The notes beneath the pieces are model-generated. The model searched no databases and was not told the DNA's origin. It saw only the letters and a program-made list of their open reading frames with translations. From the NCBI GenBank assembly GCA_041547565.1, contig JBFEUI010000009.1:1-43937 (forward strand): DNA of 43,937 bases, read 5' to 3'. Positions 33,080 to 41,787 of the stretch are shown here, piece after piece (position 1 is the stretch's first letter; each line of letters begins with the position of its first letter). This DNA comes from JBFEUI01 sp041547565 (lineage in GTDB: Bacteria > Pseudomonadota > Gammaproteobacteria > Thiohalomonadales > Thiohalomonadaceae). The position numbers were made by a program, and so were the translations under genes.

Positions 33080-34552
33080 CTACTCACCGAAAATATTCAA
33101 CTCATCCCAGAGCTCGTCCACACGTTGCTTAACCGCTTCGTCCATGACGATGGGCGTGCCCCACTCGCGTTCGGTCTCGCCCGGCCACTTGTTGGTGGCG
33201 TCAAAGCCCATCTTCGAACCCAGCCCCGACACCGGCGAGGCGAAATCAAGATAGTCGATCGGTGTGTTGTCGATGGTGGTGGTATCACGTGCCGGGTCCA
33301 TGCGCGTGGTCATCGCCCAGATGACATCATTCCAGTCGCGCACGTTGACATCATCGTCGGTAACGATAACGAACTTGGTATACATGAACTGGCGCAGGAA
33401 TGACCAGACACCCAGCATCACGCGCTTGGCATGGCCGGGATACTGTTTCTTCATACTCACCACCGCCATGCGGTAGGAGCAGCCTTCCGGCGGCAGGTAG
33501 AAGTCCACAATCTCCGGAAACTGCTTTTGCAGTATCGGTACGAAGACCTCGTTCAGCGCCACACCCAACACGGCCGGTTCATCGGGCGGACGCCCGGTAT
33601 AGGTGGAGTGGTAAATCGGGTTTTTGCGGTGCGTGATGCGTTCGATGGTAAACACCGGGAAACGCTCCACCTCGTTGTAGTAACCGGTGTGGTCGCCGAA
33701 CGGCCCCTCGTCGGCCTCATCTTCGGGATACAGATAGCCCTCGAGTACATACTCGGCCGCTGCGGGTACCTGCAGTTCACTGCCGATGCACTTTGTCACC
33801 TCGGTTTTGGAGCCGCGCAACAGGCCGGCAAAGCCGTACTCCGACAGGGTGTCTGGAACCGGCGTCACGGCACCGAGTATCGTCGCCGGGTCAGCGCCCA
33901 GCGCAACGGCAATCGGAAACGGCTTGCCCGGGTTTTGCAGTTGCCACTCCCGAAAATCGAGCGCCCCGCCACGGTGCGACAACCAGCGCATGATCACCTT
34001 GTTTCTGCCGACCACCTGCTGGCGGTAGATACCCAGGTTCTGGCGCTCCTTGTGCGGTCCTCTGGTCACCACCAGGCCCCAGGTGATCAACGGCCCGGCA
34101 TCGCCGGGCCAGCAGGTCTGCACCGGCAGCCTGGACAGGTCGACCTCCTCCCCTTCCAGCACCACCTGTTGGCAGGGTGCCCCCTTCACCACCTTGGGCG
34201 ACATATTGAGCACCTGCTTGAACACCGGCAGTTTGTCGAAGGCATCCTTCACGCCCTTGGGCGGCTCGGGTTCTTTCAGGTAAGCCAGCAGCTTGCCCAC
34301 CTCACGTAGCGCCTCGACCGAATCCTCGCCCATCCCCCTGGCCACCCGTTCCGGCGTGCCGAATAGATTTGCCAGCACCGGCACATCACAGCCTTTCGGG
34401 TTTTCAAACAGCAGTGCGGGACCGCCTGCCCGCAGCGTGCGGTCGCAGATTTCTGTCATCTCAAGTCTGGGATCGATCTCGGTGGTAATCCGTTTCAGCT
34501 CTCCGTCACGCTCAAGCTGTTCGATAAAATCGCGCAGGTCTTTGTATTTCAT
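33080..34552 (-). CDS. ubiD: 4-hydroxy-3-polyprenylbenzoate decarboxylase
   Basis: UbiD (490 aa, close to the 497 of E. coli) decarboxylates the ring precursor in ubiquinone synthesis, using prenylated FMN supplied by UbiX. Signatures include LLFENPKGCDVPVLANLFGT, the PGDAGPLITWGLVVTRGP region, and the late GWDAVIWAM-like segment (VRDWNDVIWAMTTRMDPARDT). It lies between the CHASE-GGDEF gene (20-bp gap) and yaiI, so it is likely part of a prlC-GGDEF-ubiD-yaiI run. Confidence 0.96.
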   Translation of the reverse strand: MKYKDLRDFIEQLERDGELKRITTEIDPRLEMTEICDRTLRAGGPALLFENPKGCDVPVLANLFGTPERVARGMGEDSVEALREVGKLLAYLKEPEPPKGVKDAFDKLPVFKQVLNMSPKVVKGAPCQQVVLEGEEVDLSRLPVQTCWPGDAGPLITWGLVVTRGPHKERQNLGIYRQQVVGRNKVIMRWLSHRGGALDFREWQLQNPGKPFPIAVALGADPATILGAVTPVPDTLSEYGFAGLLRGSKTEVTKCIGSELQVPAAAEYVLEGYLYPEDEADEGPFGDHTGYYNEVERFPVFTIERITHRKNPIYHSTYTGRPPDEPAVLGVALNEVFVPILQKQFPEIVDFYLPPEGCSYRMAVVSMKKQYPGHAKRVMLGVWSFLRQFMYTKFVIVTDDDVNVRDWNDVIWAMTTRMDPARDTTTIDNTPIDYLDFASPVSGLGSKMGFDATNKWPGETEREWGTPIVMDEAVKQRVDELWDELNIFGE

Positions 34553-34572
34553 GATTGTTGGTCTGTCCGTTT

Positions 34573-35988
34573 TTATTCGCTGTTATCCGCGCCGCTCTCC
34601 AGCACCACCCAGTCGCTGTTATAAAAATTGTAGCTGCCCTTGCCCCGCTCCTTGGACACATACATCGCCTGATCGGCATGGCGCATCAGGGTATCGGCGT
34701 CTTTGCCGTCATCCGGATAACGGCTGATGCCGATACTGGCACCGATCCTCACCTCGTCATCGCCCAGGCCAAACGGTTGCTGCAGTTGTTCAATTACCTT
34801 GCTGGCTACCGTGGTGGCATTATGCACCTCGCCTGTCTCCGGCAGGATCAGCATGAACTCATCACCGCCGATGCGCGCCAGGGTATCCGATTCGCGAATA
34901 CACTCCCTCAGGCGGTTGGCCACTTTCACCAGTACCCGGTCCCCCACCTTGTGCCCGTAGAGATCATTGACCGGCTTAAAGTCATCAAGGTCGATGTAGA
35001 GCAGTGAAAAGCCCTTCCCATTGCGTTGCGCCGCGGTAATCGCATAATCCAGGCGGTCGTTGAACAGGCGCCTGTTGGGCAGTGCGGTCAGCGGATCATG
35101 CAAGGCCTGTGCTGTGATACGCAGGCGCTGCTGCAGCAACCAGTAGACCAGATAGCTGATAAGCAGCGCGAGAAGAATGCCCATCAGCCGGTAGAACTGC
35201 ACGCGCGGTGTATAGTGGCGCCACCCCTGTGCAGGCACGGCCGCCAGCTGCCACGAGCCTTTCGGCAGTGTTACATCCAGCACTATCGGACTGTGTTCAA
35301 ATATTGTCCCGTCACCGTAAAACACCTCCCCCTCGGGGCCCAGGCCATCCCTGCCGCGCAGGGCATACTCGATACCGCTCAAACGGCTCTTGCGATCGAC
35401 CACGAACAGCAACTTGTCGGCACGCAGCACCACACTTGCCAGCCCCCAGTAGGCAGGTCGCCCCCTCTCCCCCAGCCGCGGCGAGTAGATTGGGGTGCGG
35501 CTGATAAATCCGCTGCCGCCCTGCACCAGCGCCACCGGGCCGGCAACAGTGGTTTTTTTGCTGTTAATCGCGCGCAGTACCGCATCGCGCTGCTCCGGGT
35601 TATTGAGGTAATCCAGCCCCAGTGCCGCCTCGTTGCCCTGCAGGGGATAGATGTGACTGATGACGTTGTCCCTGGCCAGGCCGATGTTGCGGATATAGGG
35701 CGATGCCTCTATCACCTGGGCCGCCACGGTCTCAAAATCGGACTGGCTCAGATCGGGATGGTTGGCGACATAGATCACCACCCCCTGGGTCAGGTTCAGC
35801 GTACTGTTGATATAGCCTTCCAGCTCGGCACGCAGTGTGCTGGCATCCTGCAGCACCTGGCTGCGGTGCAGTTCGTAATGACGCTCGCCTTCAAGCCAAA
35901 CCGTAAATTCGGACAAGATCAGCAGGCTCGCAAACAGTGCCAGACCGATGAGGCGAATCGTGGGAAGATGTAGGAAAACACGTTCCAT
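34573..35988 (-). CDS. membrane-bound CHASE-domain diguanylate cyclase
   Basis: The 471-residue protein has an N-terminal membrane segment (about 12-30), a periplasmic CHASE domain (about 45-250, YINSTLNLTQGVVIYVANHPDLS to SRTPIYSPR), and a second membrane segment (about 265-285). A GGDEF domain follows, with an intact GGDEF motif at residue 374 and an upstream RESD I-site. It should make cyclic-di-GMP in response to a small extracellular ligand. It starts 17 bp after prlC and is followed by ubiD. Confidence 0.93.
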   Translation of the reverse strand: MERVFLHLPTIRLIGLALFASLLILSEFTVWLEGERHYELHRSQVLQDASTLRAELEGYINSTLNLTQGVVIYVANHPDLSQSDFETVAAQVIEASPYIRNIGLARDNVISHIYPLQGNEAALGLDYLNNPEQRDAVLRAINSKKTTVAGPVALVQGGSGFISRTPIYSPRLGERGRPAYWGLASVVLRADKLLFVVDRKSRLSGIEYALRGRDGLGPEGEVFYGDGTIFEHSPIVLDVTLPKGSWQLAAVPAQGWRHYTPRVQFYRLMGILLALLISYLVYWLLQQRLRITAQALHDPLTALPNRRLFNDRLDYAITAAQRNGKGFSLLYIDLDDFKPVNDLYGHKVGDRVLVKVANRLRECIRESDTLARIGGDEFMLILPETGEVHNATTVASKVIEQLQQPFGLGDDEVRIGASIGISRYPDDGKDADTLMRHADQAMYVSKERGKGSYNFYNSDWVVLESGADNSE

Positions 35989-36005
35989 TTCATAAGCATA
36001 ACCCG

Positions 36006-38048
36006 TTATGTCGTGATCCCGCTATGTCTTAACAGCGCATCGATGGTGGGTTTGCGCCCACGGAAGGCGACAAAAAGCTCCATGGGATCACGACTGCCGC
36101 CCTGCTCCAGCACGTTTTCCAGGAACGACAGGCCGGTTTCGCGGCTGAATATGCCCTGCTCCTCGAACAGGGAGAAGGCATCGGAGGAGAGCACCTCCGC
36201 CCACTTGTAGCTGTAGTAACCGGCGGCATAGCCGCCGGCGAAGATGTGGGAGAAGCCGTGCTGAAAGCGGTTGTAATCCGGCGGCTGCATCACCGCCACC
36301 TCGTCACGCACCTGGTCGAGTATCTGCTGGATGCGGCCGCCCTGTTGCGGGTCGTACTCCAGGTGCAGGCGGAAGTCGAACAGTGAAAACTCCAGCTGGC
36401 GCACCATCAGCATGCCCGCCTGGAAGTTCTTCGCCGCCACCATCTTGTCGAACAGATCACCGGGGATCGCCTCGCCGGTCCGGTAGTGGCCAGAGAACAG
36501 CTCCAGCGCCTCGCGCTGCCAGCACCAGTTCTCCATGAACTGGCTCGGCAACTCCACCGCATCCCACGGCACTCCGCTGATGCCGGAGACAGCGGCGTAA
36601 TCGATGCGTGTCAGCATGTGATGCAGGCCATGGCCGAACTCGTGGAACAGGGTCTGCACCTCATCGTGGGTCAGCAAGGCCGGGGCATCGCCGACCGGCG
36701 GGGTGAAATTGCAGGTCAGGTAGGCCACCGGTGTCTGCAGCTCGCCGTGCTCATCGCGGCGCCGACTGATGCACTCGTCCATCCAGGCGCCACCACGCTT
36801 GTGGGCACGGGCGTAGAGGTCGAGATAGAAGCGGCCACGCTGCTGTCCGTCACTGTCGATAATCTCGTAAAAGCGCACATCCTCGTGCCATACCTCTACC
36901 CCTTCCACCTCGCGGATGCGGATGCCGTAGAGACGCCGCACCACCTCGAACATCCCCTCCACGACACGCGGCACCGGGAAATAGGGCCGCAAGTCCTCCT
37001 GCGACAGGTTGTACCGGTGGCGGCGGAGTTTCTCGGCGTAGTAGCTGATGTCCCAGGCCTGCAACACATCCTGGTTGTGGTGCTCACGGGCAAAGTCGCG
37101 GATCTCCTCCAGCTCGCGCCGCGCCAGTGCCAGCGAGTGGCCGGCCAGATCGCGCAGAAAATCAAGTACCTGCTGTGGCGACTCGGCCATCTTGGTGCTC
37201 AGGGAGCGTTCGGCATAGCTCTGAAAACCGAGCAGCTGGGCCAGCTCATGGCGCAGCTTGAGTATCTCCTCCATGATCGCACTGTTGTCCCATTTCCCCG
37301 CATGGGGTCCGCGGTCCGAGGCACGGGTGGCATAGGCCTCGTACATCGTCTGGCGCAGTGCCTGGTCATCGGCATGGGTCATCACCGCGTAGTAGCAGGG
37401 GAAGTCCAGCGTCAGCCGCCAGCCCTCCACCCCCTTCTCCCGGGCGTTTTGCCTGAGCAGCGCCACGCTGTTTTCCGGCAGACCCGCCAGGCGCGATTCA
37501 TCCTCGAGCACCAGCTCCCAGGCGTTAGTGGCATCGAGCAGGTTGTCGCTGAACTGGCTGGTCAGCCGGGACAGCGCCTGTTTCTTCTCCTTGAACAGCG
37601 CCTTCTGCTCAGACGGCAGGGCGACACCGGCAAGGTGAAAATCACGCAGGGTATCGTCGATCACCTTCCGCTGCGCGGTGTCCATGCACTGGTATTCATC
37701 ACCGTCGGCAATCTGGTGGAAGGCGTTATAGAGGCGCTCATTCTGCCCCATGTCCGTGGCATAGGCGCTCAGCCTGGGCAGACAGGCATTATAGGCCTGC
37801 CGCAGCGCCTCACTGTTGACCACCGAGTTCATATGGCTGACCGGCGACCAGGCACGGTTGAGCCTGTCATCCAACGCCTCCAGGGGACCGACGAGGTTGT
37901 CCCAGGTGTAACGGTCGGTGGCATCGAGCAGGGCCTCCACCCGCTCGCGGTTCTCACTCAGGATCACATCGATGGCGGGTTCCACGTGTTCGGGGCGAAT
38001 AGCCTGAAACGGCGGCAGACCGTTCATTTCCAGCAACGGGTTGGGCAT
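36006..38048 (-). CDS. prlC: oligopeptidase A
   Basis: PrlC/OpdA (680 aa, exactly the E. coli length) is a cytosolic M3 zinc metallopeptidase that degrades signal peptides and short peptides. The zinc motif HEFGHGLHH starts at His469, the same position as in E. coli, which supports the start at 38048 (MPNPLLEMNGLPPF) over the longer frame from 38174. It is divergent from srkA with 80 bp between, which must hold both promoters. Confidence 0.96.
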   Translation of the reverse strand: MPNPLLEMNGLPPFQAIRPEHVEPAIDVILSENRERVEALLDATDRYTWDNLVGPLEALDDRLNRAWSPVSHMNSVVNSEALRQAYNACLPRLSAYATDMGQNERLYNAFHQIADGDEYQCMDTAQRKVIDDTLRDFHLAGVALPSEQKALFKEKKQALSRLTSQFSDNLLDATNAWELVLEDESRLAGLPENSVALLRQNAREKGVEGWRLTLDFPCYYAVMTHADDQALRQTMYEAYATRASDRGPHAGKWDNSAIMEEILKLRHELAQLLGFQSYAERSLSTKMAESPQQVLDFLRDLAGHSLALARRELEEIRDFAREHHNQDVLQAWDISYYAEKLRRHRYNLSQEDLRPYFPVPRVVEGMFEVVRRLYGIRIREVEGVEVWHEDVRFYEIIDSDGQQRGRFYLDLYARAHKRGGAWMDECISRRRDEHGELQTPVAYLTCNFTPPVGDAPALLTHDEVQTLFHEFGHGLHHMLTRIDYAAVSGISGVPWDAVELPSQFMENWCWQREALELFSGHYRTGEAIPGDLFDKMVAAKNFQAGMLMVRQLEFSLFDFRLHLEYDPQQGGRIQQILDQVRDEVAVMQPPDYNRFQHGFSHIFAGGYAAGYYSYKWAEVLSSDAFSLFEEQGIFSRETGLSFLENVLEQGGSRDPMELFVAFRGRKPTIDALLRHSGITT

Positions 38049-38128
38049 GACTGGTACAATCCTCTGGCAATCGTTAGTGGGCGACAAGCTTACACTCACA
38101 TAGATAAGGCTTAAACAGAGCAACGGCA

Positions 38129-39124
38129 ATGGCGACAACGGATAATCCCCGGCACCCCTATGAAGGGTTGACACCCGATGTGGTACTCGATGCGATCGAG
38201 GCCAGCGGGCGGGTGACCAATGGCCGTCTGCTGGCGCTCAACAGCTACGAGAACCGTGTCTATCAGATCGGACTGGACGATGACAGCTATGTGGTCGCCA
38301 AATTCTACCGTCCCGGGCGCTGGAGTGATGCGGCCATCAAGGAGGAGCACGCCTTTGCCCGCGAACTGGCCGGGGCCGAGGTACCGGTCGTTGCCCCCCT
38401 GCCCGACGCAAACGGCAACACCCTGCGAGCACATGCCGGCTTTCGCTACGCCATTTACCCGCGCCGCGGTGGACGCTGGCCGGAACTGGAGCTGCCCGAC
38501 ACCCAGCTGCGACTGGGGCGTTTTATCGGTCGCTTGCACCTGGTCGGTGCCAGCCGCCCATTTGCCCATCGACCGACGCTCGATATCGAGAGCTTCGGCC
38601 TGCAGGCACGCGACTACCTGCTGGAGCACGGCTTCCTGCCACCGGAGCACGAGAGGCAATATGCCGATCTATCGGAAACTGTGCTGATAGAAGTCGCCAA
38701 CGGTTTCGAACGCGCAGGCAACTTCACTCAGATACGGCTGCATGGCGACTGCCATCCCGGCAACATCCTGTGGACCGACAGTGGGGCCCACATTGTCGAC
38801 CTCGACGACTGCCGCATGGGCCCGGCGATACAGGACCTGTGGATGCTGCTCTCGGGAGACAGGCGGCAGATGAGCCTGCAGCTCTCCGAGCTGGTGGCCG
38901 GTTACGAGGAGTTCTATGAATTTGACCCGCGCCAGCTGCACCTGGTCGAGCCGTTGCGGGCACTGCGCCTGCTGCACTATGCCGCCTGGCTGGCGCGGCG
39001 CTGGGATGACCCGGCCTTCCCAAGGGCCTTTCCCTGGTTCAATACCGTGCGCTACTGGGAAGAGCAGATACTGACACTGCGCGAACAGCTGCTGCGGCTG
39101 GATGAGCCGGTGTTAAGCATATAG
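38129..39124 (+). CDS. srkA: stress response kinase A (YihE family)
   Basis: SrkA (331 aa) is a Ser/Thr kinase of the APH/choline-kinase fold that protects cells under envelope or oxidative stress by opposing MazF-type death pathways. It shows NSYENRVYQIG, VVAKFYRPGRW with the ATP-binding Lys, the catalytic loop LHGDCHPGNILW (Asp207) and the metal motif HIVDLDDCRMGP. Length is normal. Its stop codon TAG is shared with the start of a double-hairpin repeat. Confidence 0.95.
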   Translation: MATTDNPRHPYEGLTPDVVLDAIEASGRVTNGRLLALNSYENRVYQIGLDDDSYVVAKFYRPGRWSDAAIKEEHAFARELAGAEVPVVAPLPDANGNTLRAHAGFRYAIYPRRGGRWPELELPDTQLRLGRFIGRLHLVGASRPFAHRPTLDIESFGLQARDYLLEHGFLPPEHERQYADLSETVLIEVANGFERAGNFTQIRLHGDCHPGNILWTDSGAHIVDLDDCRMGPAIQDLWMLLSGDRRQMSLQLSELVAGYEEFYEFDPRQLHLVEPLRALRLLHYAAWLARRWDDPAFPRAFPWFNTVRYWEEQILTLREQLLRLDEPVLSI

Positions 39125-39169
39125 GGCGCCCCATGGGCGCCAACCATTGGCGGGCACGGCCCGCCCTAT
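39121..39169 (-). repeat. GC-rich double-hairpin REP-like element, copy 2
   Basis: The 49-bp element is ATAGGGCG to CGCCCTAT. The first hairpin is GGCGCC with GGCGCC around CCATG-like bases, the second GGCGGGC-ACG-GCCCGCC, and the outer ends ATAGGGC and GCCCTAT are inverted. It matches the element at 10321-10379 in reverse orientation. It overlaps the srkA stop codon. Confidence 0.8.
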
Positions 39170-39210
39170 GTACTCATCTGGCTCTGTGGAAAGTTGTCCA
39201 TGGTCAACAC

Positions 39211-39310
39211 CGCTCTCGCACCTCCATGTGCTCCGCGGCATAAGGCCATCCCTGCAACGCCGCTCCTGCACTTCCCTGTGCTCCGCGGCATAAGGCCATC
39301 CCTGGCCAAA
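39211..39310. repeat. two tandem copies of a 50-bp repeat
   Basis: Two units (39211-39260 and 39261-39310) share a 28-bp identical core starting TGTGCTCCGCGGCATAAGG at 39227 and 39277. The second copy ends in the small palindrome GGCCA-TCCC-TGGCC. This is part of the 338-bp gap between srkA and the unknown gene at 39463. The gap holds no gene: it contains the REP-like element, this repeat, a terminator, and about 120 bp of AT-richer sequence in which I see nothing. Confidence 0.75.
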
Positions 39311-39339
39311 AAAAAAAGGAAGGCGGGGGCGCCTTCCTT
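39308..39339 (-). terminator. Rho-independent terminator for the unknown minus-strand gene
   Basis: AAGGAAGGCG (39316-39325) and CGCCTTCCTT (39330-39339) form a perfect 10-bp stem with a GGGG loop. On the minus strand it is followed by a run of about ten T, so it would end transcripts from the gene at 39463-40176, which lies about 125 bp upstream of it. Confidence 0.85.
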
Positions 39340-39462
39340 AAACTTTGGGGGTGTAACCAATGTCTGGTTAAACACAGTCTATGAATCCATAGTATTAAAG
39401 TCAAGTATTAAGCCGAATTTTTTCCATGTTTTGTTGCATTCGGTCTAAATCACTGTCCCGGC

Positions 39463-40176
39463 TCACTCAAGATCGATGAGTTTGGCGGTCAGATAGGGCC
39501 TGAACAGGGGCTTGAGTTCCGCCAGGGTCTCCTCGATGGCCGGCACCGTCTTGGCAAACATGTCCAGCAATACCAGCGCGTTGACGATGCTGTCCTCCCG
39601 CTTCTTCGCCCGCAGCCGGTCGGCGATATGGCGGTTGACCTGCGCCACGTCGTTGTAGAAGTTCATCAGGCCCTTGAGGTCCAGGTCCACCGACATGTCG
39701 CTCTGCCAGCGGTAGTACTGCCCCAGCATGTACATGGAGGCCGCCCGGTAGAGGGTCTCCTCGGTATTGGCAAACGGCAGGTGGAAGCGCGCCATCGGCT
39801 TGAAAAACGCGGTATGGGGACAGCCGCTGGTGGCGGTGATGATCCCCATCAGGGCACTGATGCCCTCCTGTGCCGTAGCACTGCGGGTCACCACGCGCTC
39901 ACCCAGCACCACCTTTACCTCGACCTCGTCGAAAGAGAGCACATTCTCCATGCGTTCCACCAGGTCGGCCAGGCGCCCCGCCTGCGGGCAGTAGGTGGAC
40001 TCGATCGGGTGCAGCGGGCAGTTCTCGCACTGCATGAACTCCAACCGGGCCCAATCGGGCAACGTGTCGGGTAACGGGTGTAGCGGATCAAGCGTGGCGC
40101 CATCGAGATGGATCTCAAAGCTCTCTTCCCTGCCGTCGGCAAAACTAAACACGTACTGGTAATAGATCGGTTCCAT
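39463..40176 (-). CDS. unknown cytosolic protein with cysteine/histidine cluster
   Basis: I do not recognise this 237-residue protein with certainty; it may belong to the DUF6901 group. It starts MEPIYYQYVFSFADGREESF, a beta-rich N-terminus. A Cys cluster (Cys50, Cys53, His56, Cys63: MQCENCPLHP then YCPQ) and SGCPHTAFFKPMARFHLP (Cys119, His121, His132) could bind a metal or cofactor. The C-terminal half is helical. No signal peptide is visible. It is divergent from gorA and has its own terminator at 39308-39339. Confidence 0.75.
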   Translation of the reverse strand: MEPIYYQYVFSFADGREESFEIHLDGATLDPLHPLPDTLPDWARLEFMQCENCPLHPIESTYCPQAGRLADLVERMENVLSFDEVEVKVVLGERVVTRSATAQEGISALMGIITATSGCPHTAFFKPMARFHLPFANTEETLYRAASMYMLGQYYRWQSDMSVDLDLKGLMNFYNDVAQVNRHIADRLRAKKREDSIVNALVLLDMFAKTVPAIEETLAELKPLFRPYLTAKLIDLE

Positions 40177-40233
40177 GAGCGCCTGCTTTCTTCTGCGTTG
40201 CCTTTTCCTGTTTATCCGGTTCTGCGTATTATG

Positions 40234-40252
40234 CGAATATTATGGATATTCG
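40234..40252. promoter_or_regulatory. perfect dyad between the unknown gene and gorA
   Basis: CGAATAT (40234-40240) and ATATTCG (40246-40252) are perfect inverted repeats around TATGG, in the 156-bp divergent gap. It sits about 80 bp before the gorA ATG and about 60 bp before the other start, a fitting place for a shared operator. Confidence 0.45.
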
Positions 40253-40332
40253 TTATCGGCGGTAAAGCCGCGGCAATCGAAACATTTTTTTCGGGTTGAT
40301 GCAATCCACCCCGCAATACAGGTCACACTACT

Positions 40333-41682
40333 ATGAGCAAACACTATGATCTTCTCGCCATCGGCGGTGGTAGCGGCGGGCTCTCCGCCGCCGAACGCGC
40401 GGCCATGTACGGTAAAAGGGCTGCTGTTATCGAGATGTCCAAACTGGGCGGCACCTGCGTTAACGTCGGCTGTGTGCCCAAGAAGGTGATGTGGTTCGCC
40501 GCAGACATCGCCCACAGCCTGCGCGATGCCAAGGGCTACGGCTTTGATGTCATGGTCAACGACTTCGACTGGGGCCAGCTGGTCAAGGCGCGCGAGGCCT
40601 ACATCAACGGCATCAACACCTGGTACCACTCCTATCTCGACGACTCGGACATCGACTTCATCCATGGTCAGGCGCGTTTTCTCAACGCCCGCACCGTTGA
40701 GGTTGACGGCGAGCAGTACACCGCCGACCACATCGTCATCTCCCCGGGTGGCGTGCCCATGGTACCCGGCATCCCGGGCGCAGAGCACGGCATCACCTCC
40801 GACGGTTTTTTCGCCCTCACCGAGCAGCCCAAACGGGTGGCGGTGGTCGGTGCCGGCTACATCGCCGTGGAACTGGCCGGACTGCTGCGCGCACTGGGCA
40901 GCGAGGTGGACATGCTGCTGCGCCGCCAGCACTTCCTCAACAACTTCGACGCCATGCTGCGCGATACGCTGATGGAGGAGATGGTCAACGAGGGGGTCAA
41001 CATCCTGCCCAACATCAATGTTGAGCGTGTAGAGAAGATGGAAGACGGTACCCTGACCCTGCACTGCCAGGGCGGCCACGAGCTGACCGGCTTCGACACC
41101 CTGATCTGGGCCATCGGTCGCTCACCCAACACCGCTGACCTGAACCTCGACGCCGCCGGCGTCAAATACGACAAACACGGCTATATCCCGGCCGATTTTT
41201 TCCAGAATACCAATGTCGACGGCATCTATGCCCTGGGCGATGTCACCGGCCGCGCACCGCTGACCCCGGTAGCCATCGCCGCCGCCCGGCGCCTTGGCGA
41301 TCGCCTGTTCAACAACCAGTCCGACCGGCGCCTGGAGTATGAGAATATCCCCACCGTGATGTTCAGCCACCCACCGATCGGCACCGTCGGCCTGACCGAA
41401 GAGGAGGCGCGTGAACAGCATGGCGAGGCGGTCAAGGTCTACCAGACCCGCTTCACCCCCATGTACAACGCCATGACCGAGCACAAGAGCAATACCGCCA
41501 TGAAACTGGTTTGTGTCGGTGCCCAGGAGAAGGTGGTCGGCTGCCACATCATCGGCCACGGCGCCGACGAGATGCTGCAGGGCTTTGCCGTGGCCATCAA
41601 GATGGGGGCGACCAAGAGCGACTTTGACAACACCGTCGCCATCCACCCGACCAGTTCCGAAGAACTGGTGACGATGAGATAA
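40333..41682 (+). CDS. gorA: glutathione-disulfide reductase
   Basis: GorA (449 aa) reduces glutathione disulfide with NADPH. The FAD motif GGGSGGLSAAERA starts at residue 11; the redox pair is Cys42 and Cys47 in GGTCVNVGCVPK, as in E. coli. A second nucleotide motif VVGAGYIAVELAG and the C-terminal AIHPTSSEELVTMR with the catalytic His follow. All active-site parts are intact. The NADPH-site pair RRQHFLNNFD fits the family's arginine pattern. Confidence 0.97.
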   Translation: MSKHYDLLAIGGGSGGLSAAERAAMYGKRAAVIEMSKLGGTCVNVGCVPKKVMWFAADIAHSLRDAKGYGFDVMVNDFDWGQLVKAREAYINGINTWYHSYLDDSDIDFIHGQARFLNARTVEVDGEQYTADHIVISPGGVPMVPGIPGAEHGITSDGFFALTEQPKRVAVVGAGYIAVELAGLLRALGSEVDMLLRRQHFLNNFDAMLRDTLMEEMVNEGVNILPNINVERVEKMEDGTLTLHCQGGHELTGFDTLIWAIGRSPNTADLNLDAAGVKYDKHGYIPADFFQNTNVDGIYALGDVTGRAPLTPVAIAAARRLGDRLFNNQSDRRLEYENIPTVMFSHPPIGTVGLTEEEAREQHGEAVKVYQTRFTPMYNAMTEHKSNTAMKLVCVGAQEKVVGCHIIGHGADEMLQGFAVAIKMGATKSDFDNTVAIHPTSSEELVTMR

Positions 41683-41688
41683 ATACAG

Positions 41689-41723
41689 ATACAAGTTACA
41701 AGTGAAAAGATACAAGCAACGAG
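41689..41723. repeat. heptamer tandem repeat after gorA
   Basis: Five consecutive 7-bp units can be read: ATACAAG, TTACAAG, TGAAAAG, ATACAAG, CAACGAG. The period is strict and the sequence degenerate. It begins 6 bp after the gorA stop and ends 64 bp before the next start, again in a gap between co-directional genes. Confidence 0.7.
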
Positions 41724-41787
41724 AAACATGGCAGCCATTTCGTGCGTTCTTGTGTCTTTAATGTTGTAATTTTTCTCTCGAAAAAAT

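Noticed and set aside
35026..35973. A 315-residue plus-strand open frame
   Set aside because: It is antisense to the CHASE-GGDEF gene, with Gln/Arg-rich shadow composition. The opposite strand has an intact GGDEF motif.
36486..38114. A 542-residue open frame on the plus strand
   Set aside because: It lies wholly antisense to prlC, whose HEFGH motif and length are certain. It has no recognisable domain and is a by-product of high GC content.
38049..38174. Longer prlC start at 38174
   Set aside because: The start at 38048 gives the exact family length and puts the zinc His at 469. The longer form would overlap the srkA start region.
39211..39310. CRISPR-like arrangement: 28-bp repeat, 22-bp spacer, 28-bp repeat
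   Set aside because: Only two copies exist, the spacers are similar to each other rather than unique, and no cas genes are present. It is better seen as a 50-bp tandem repeat.
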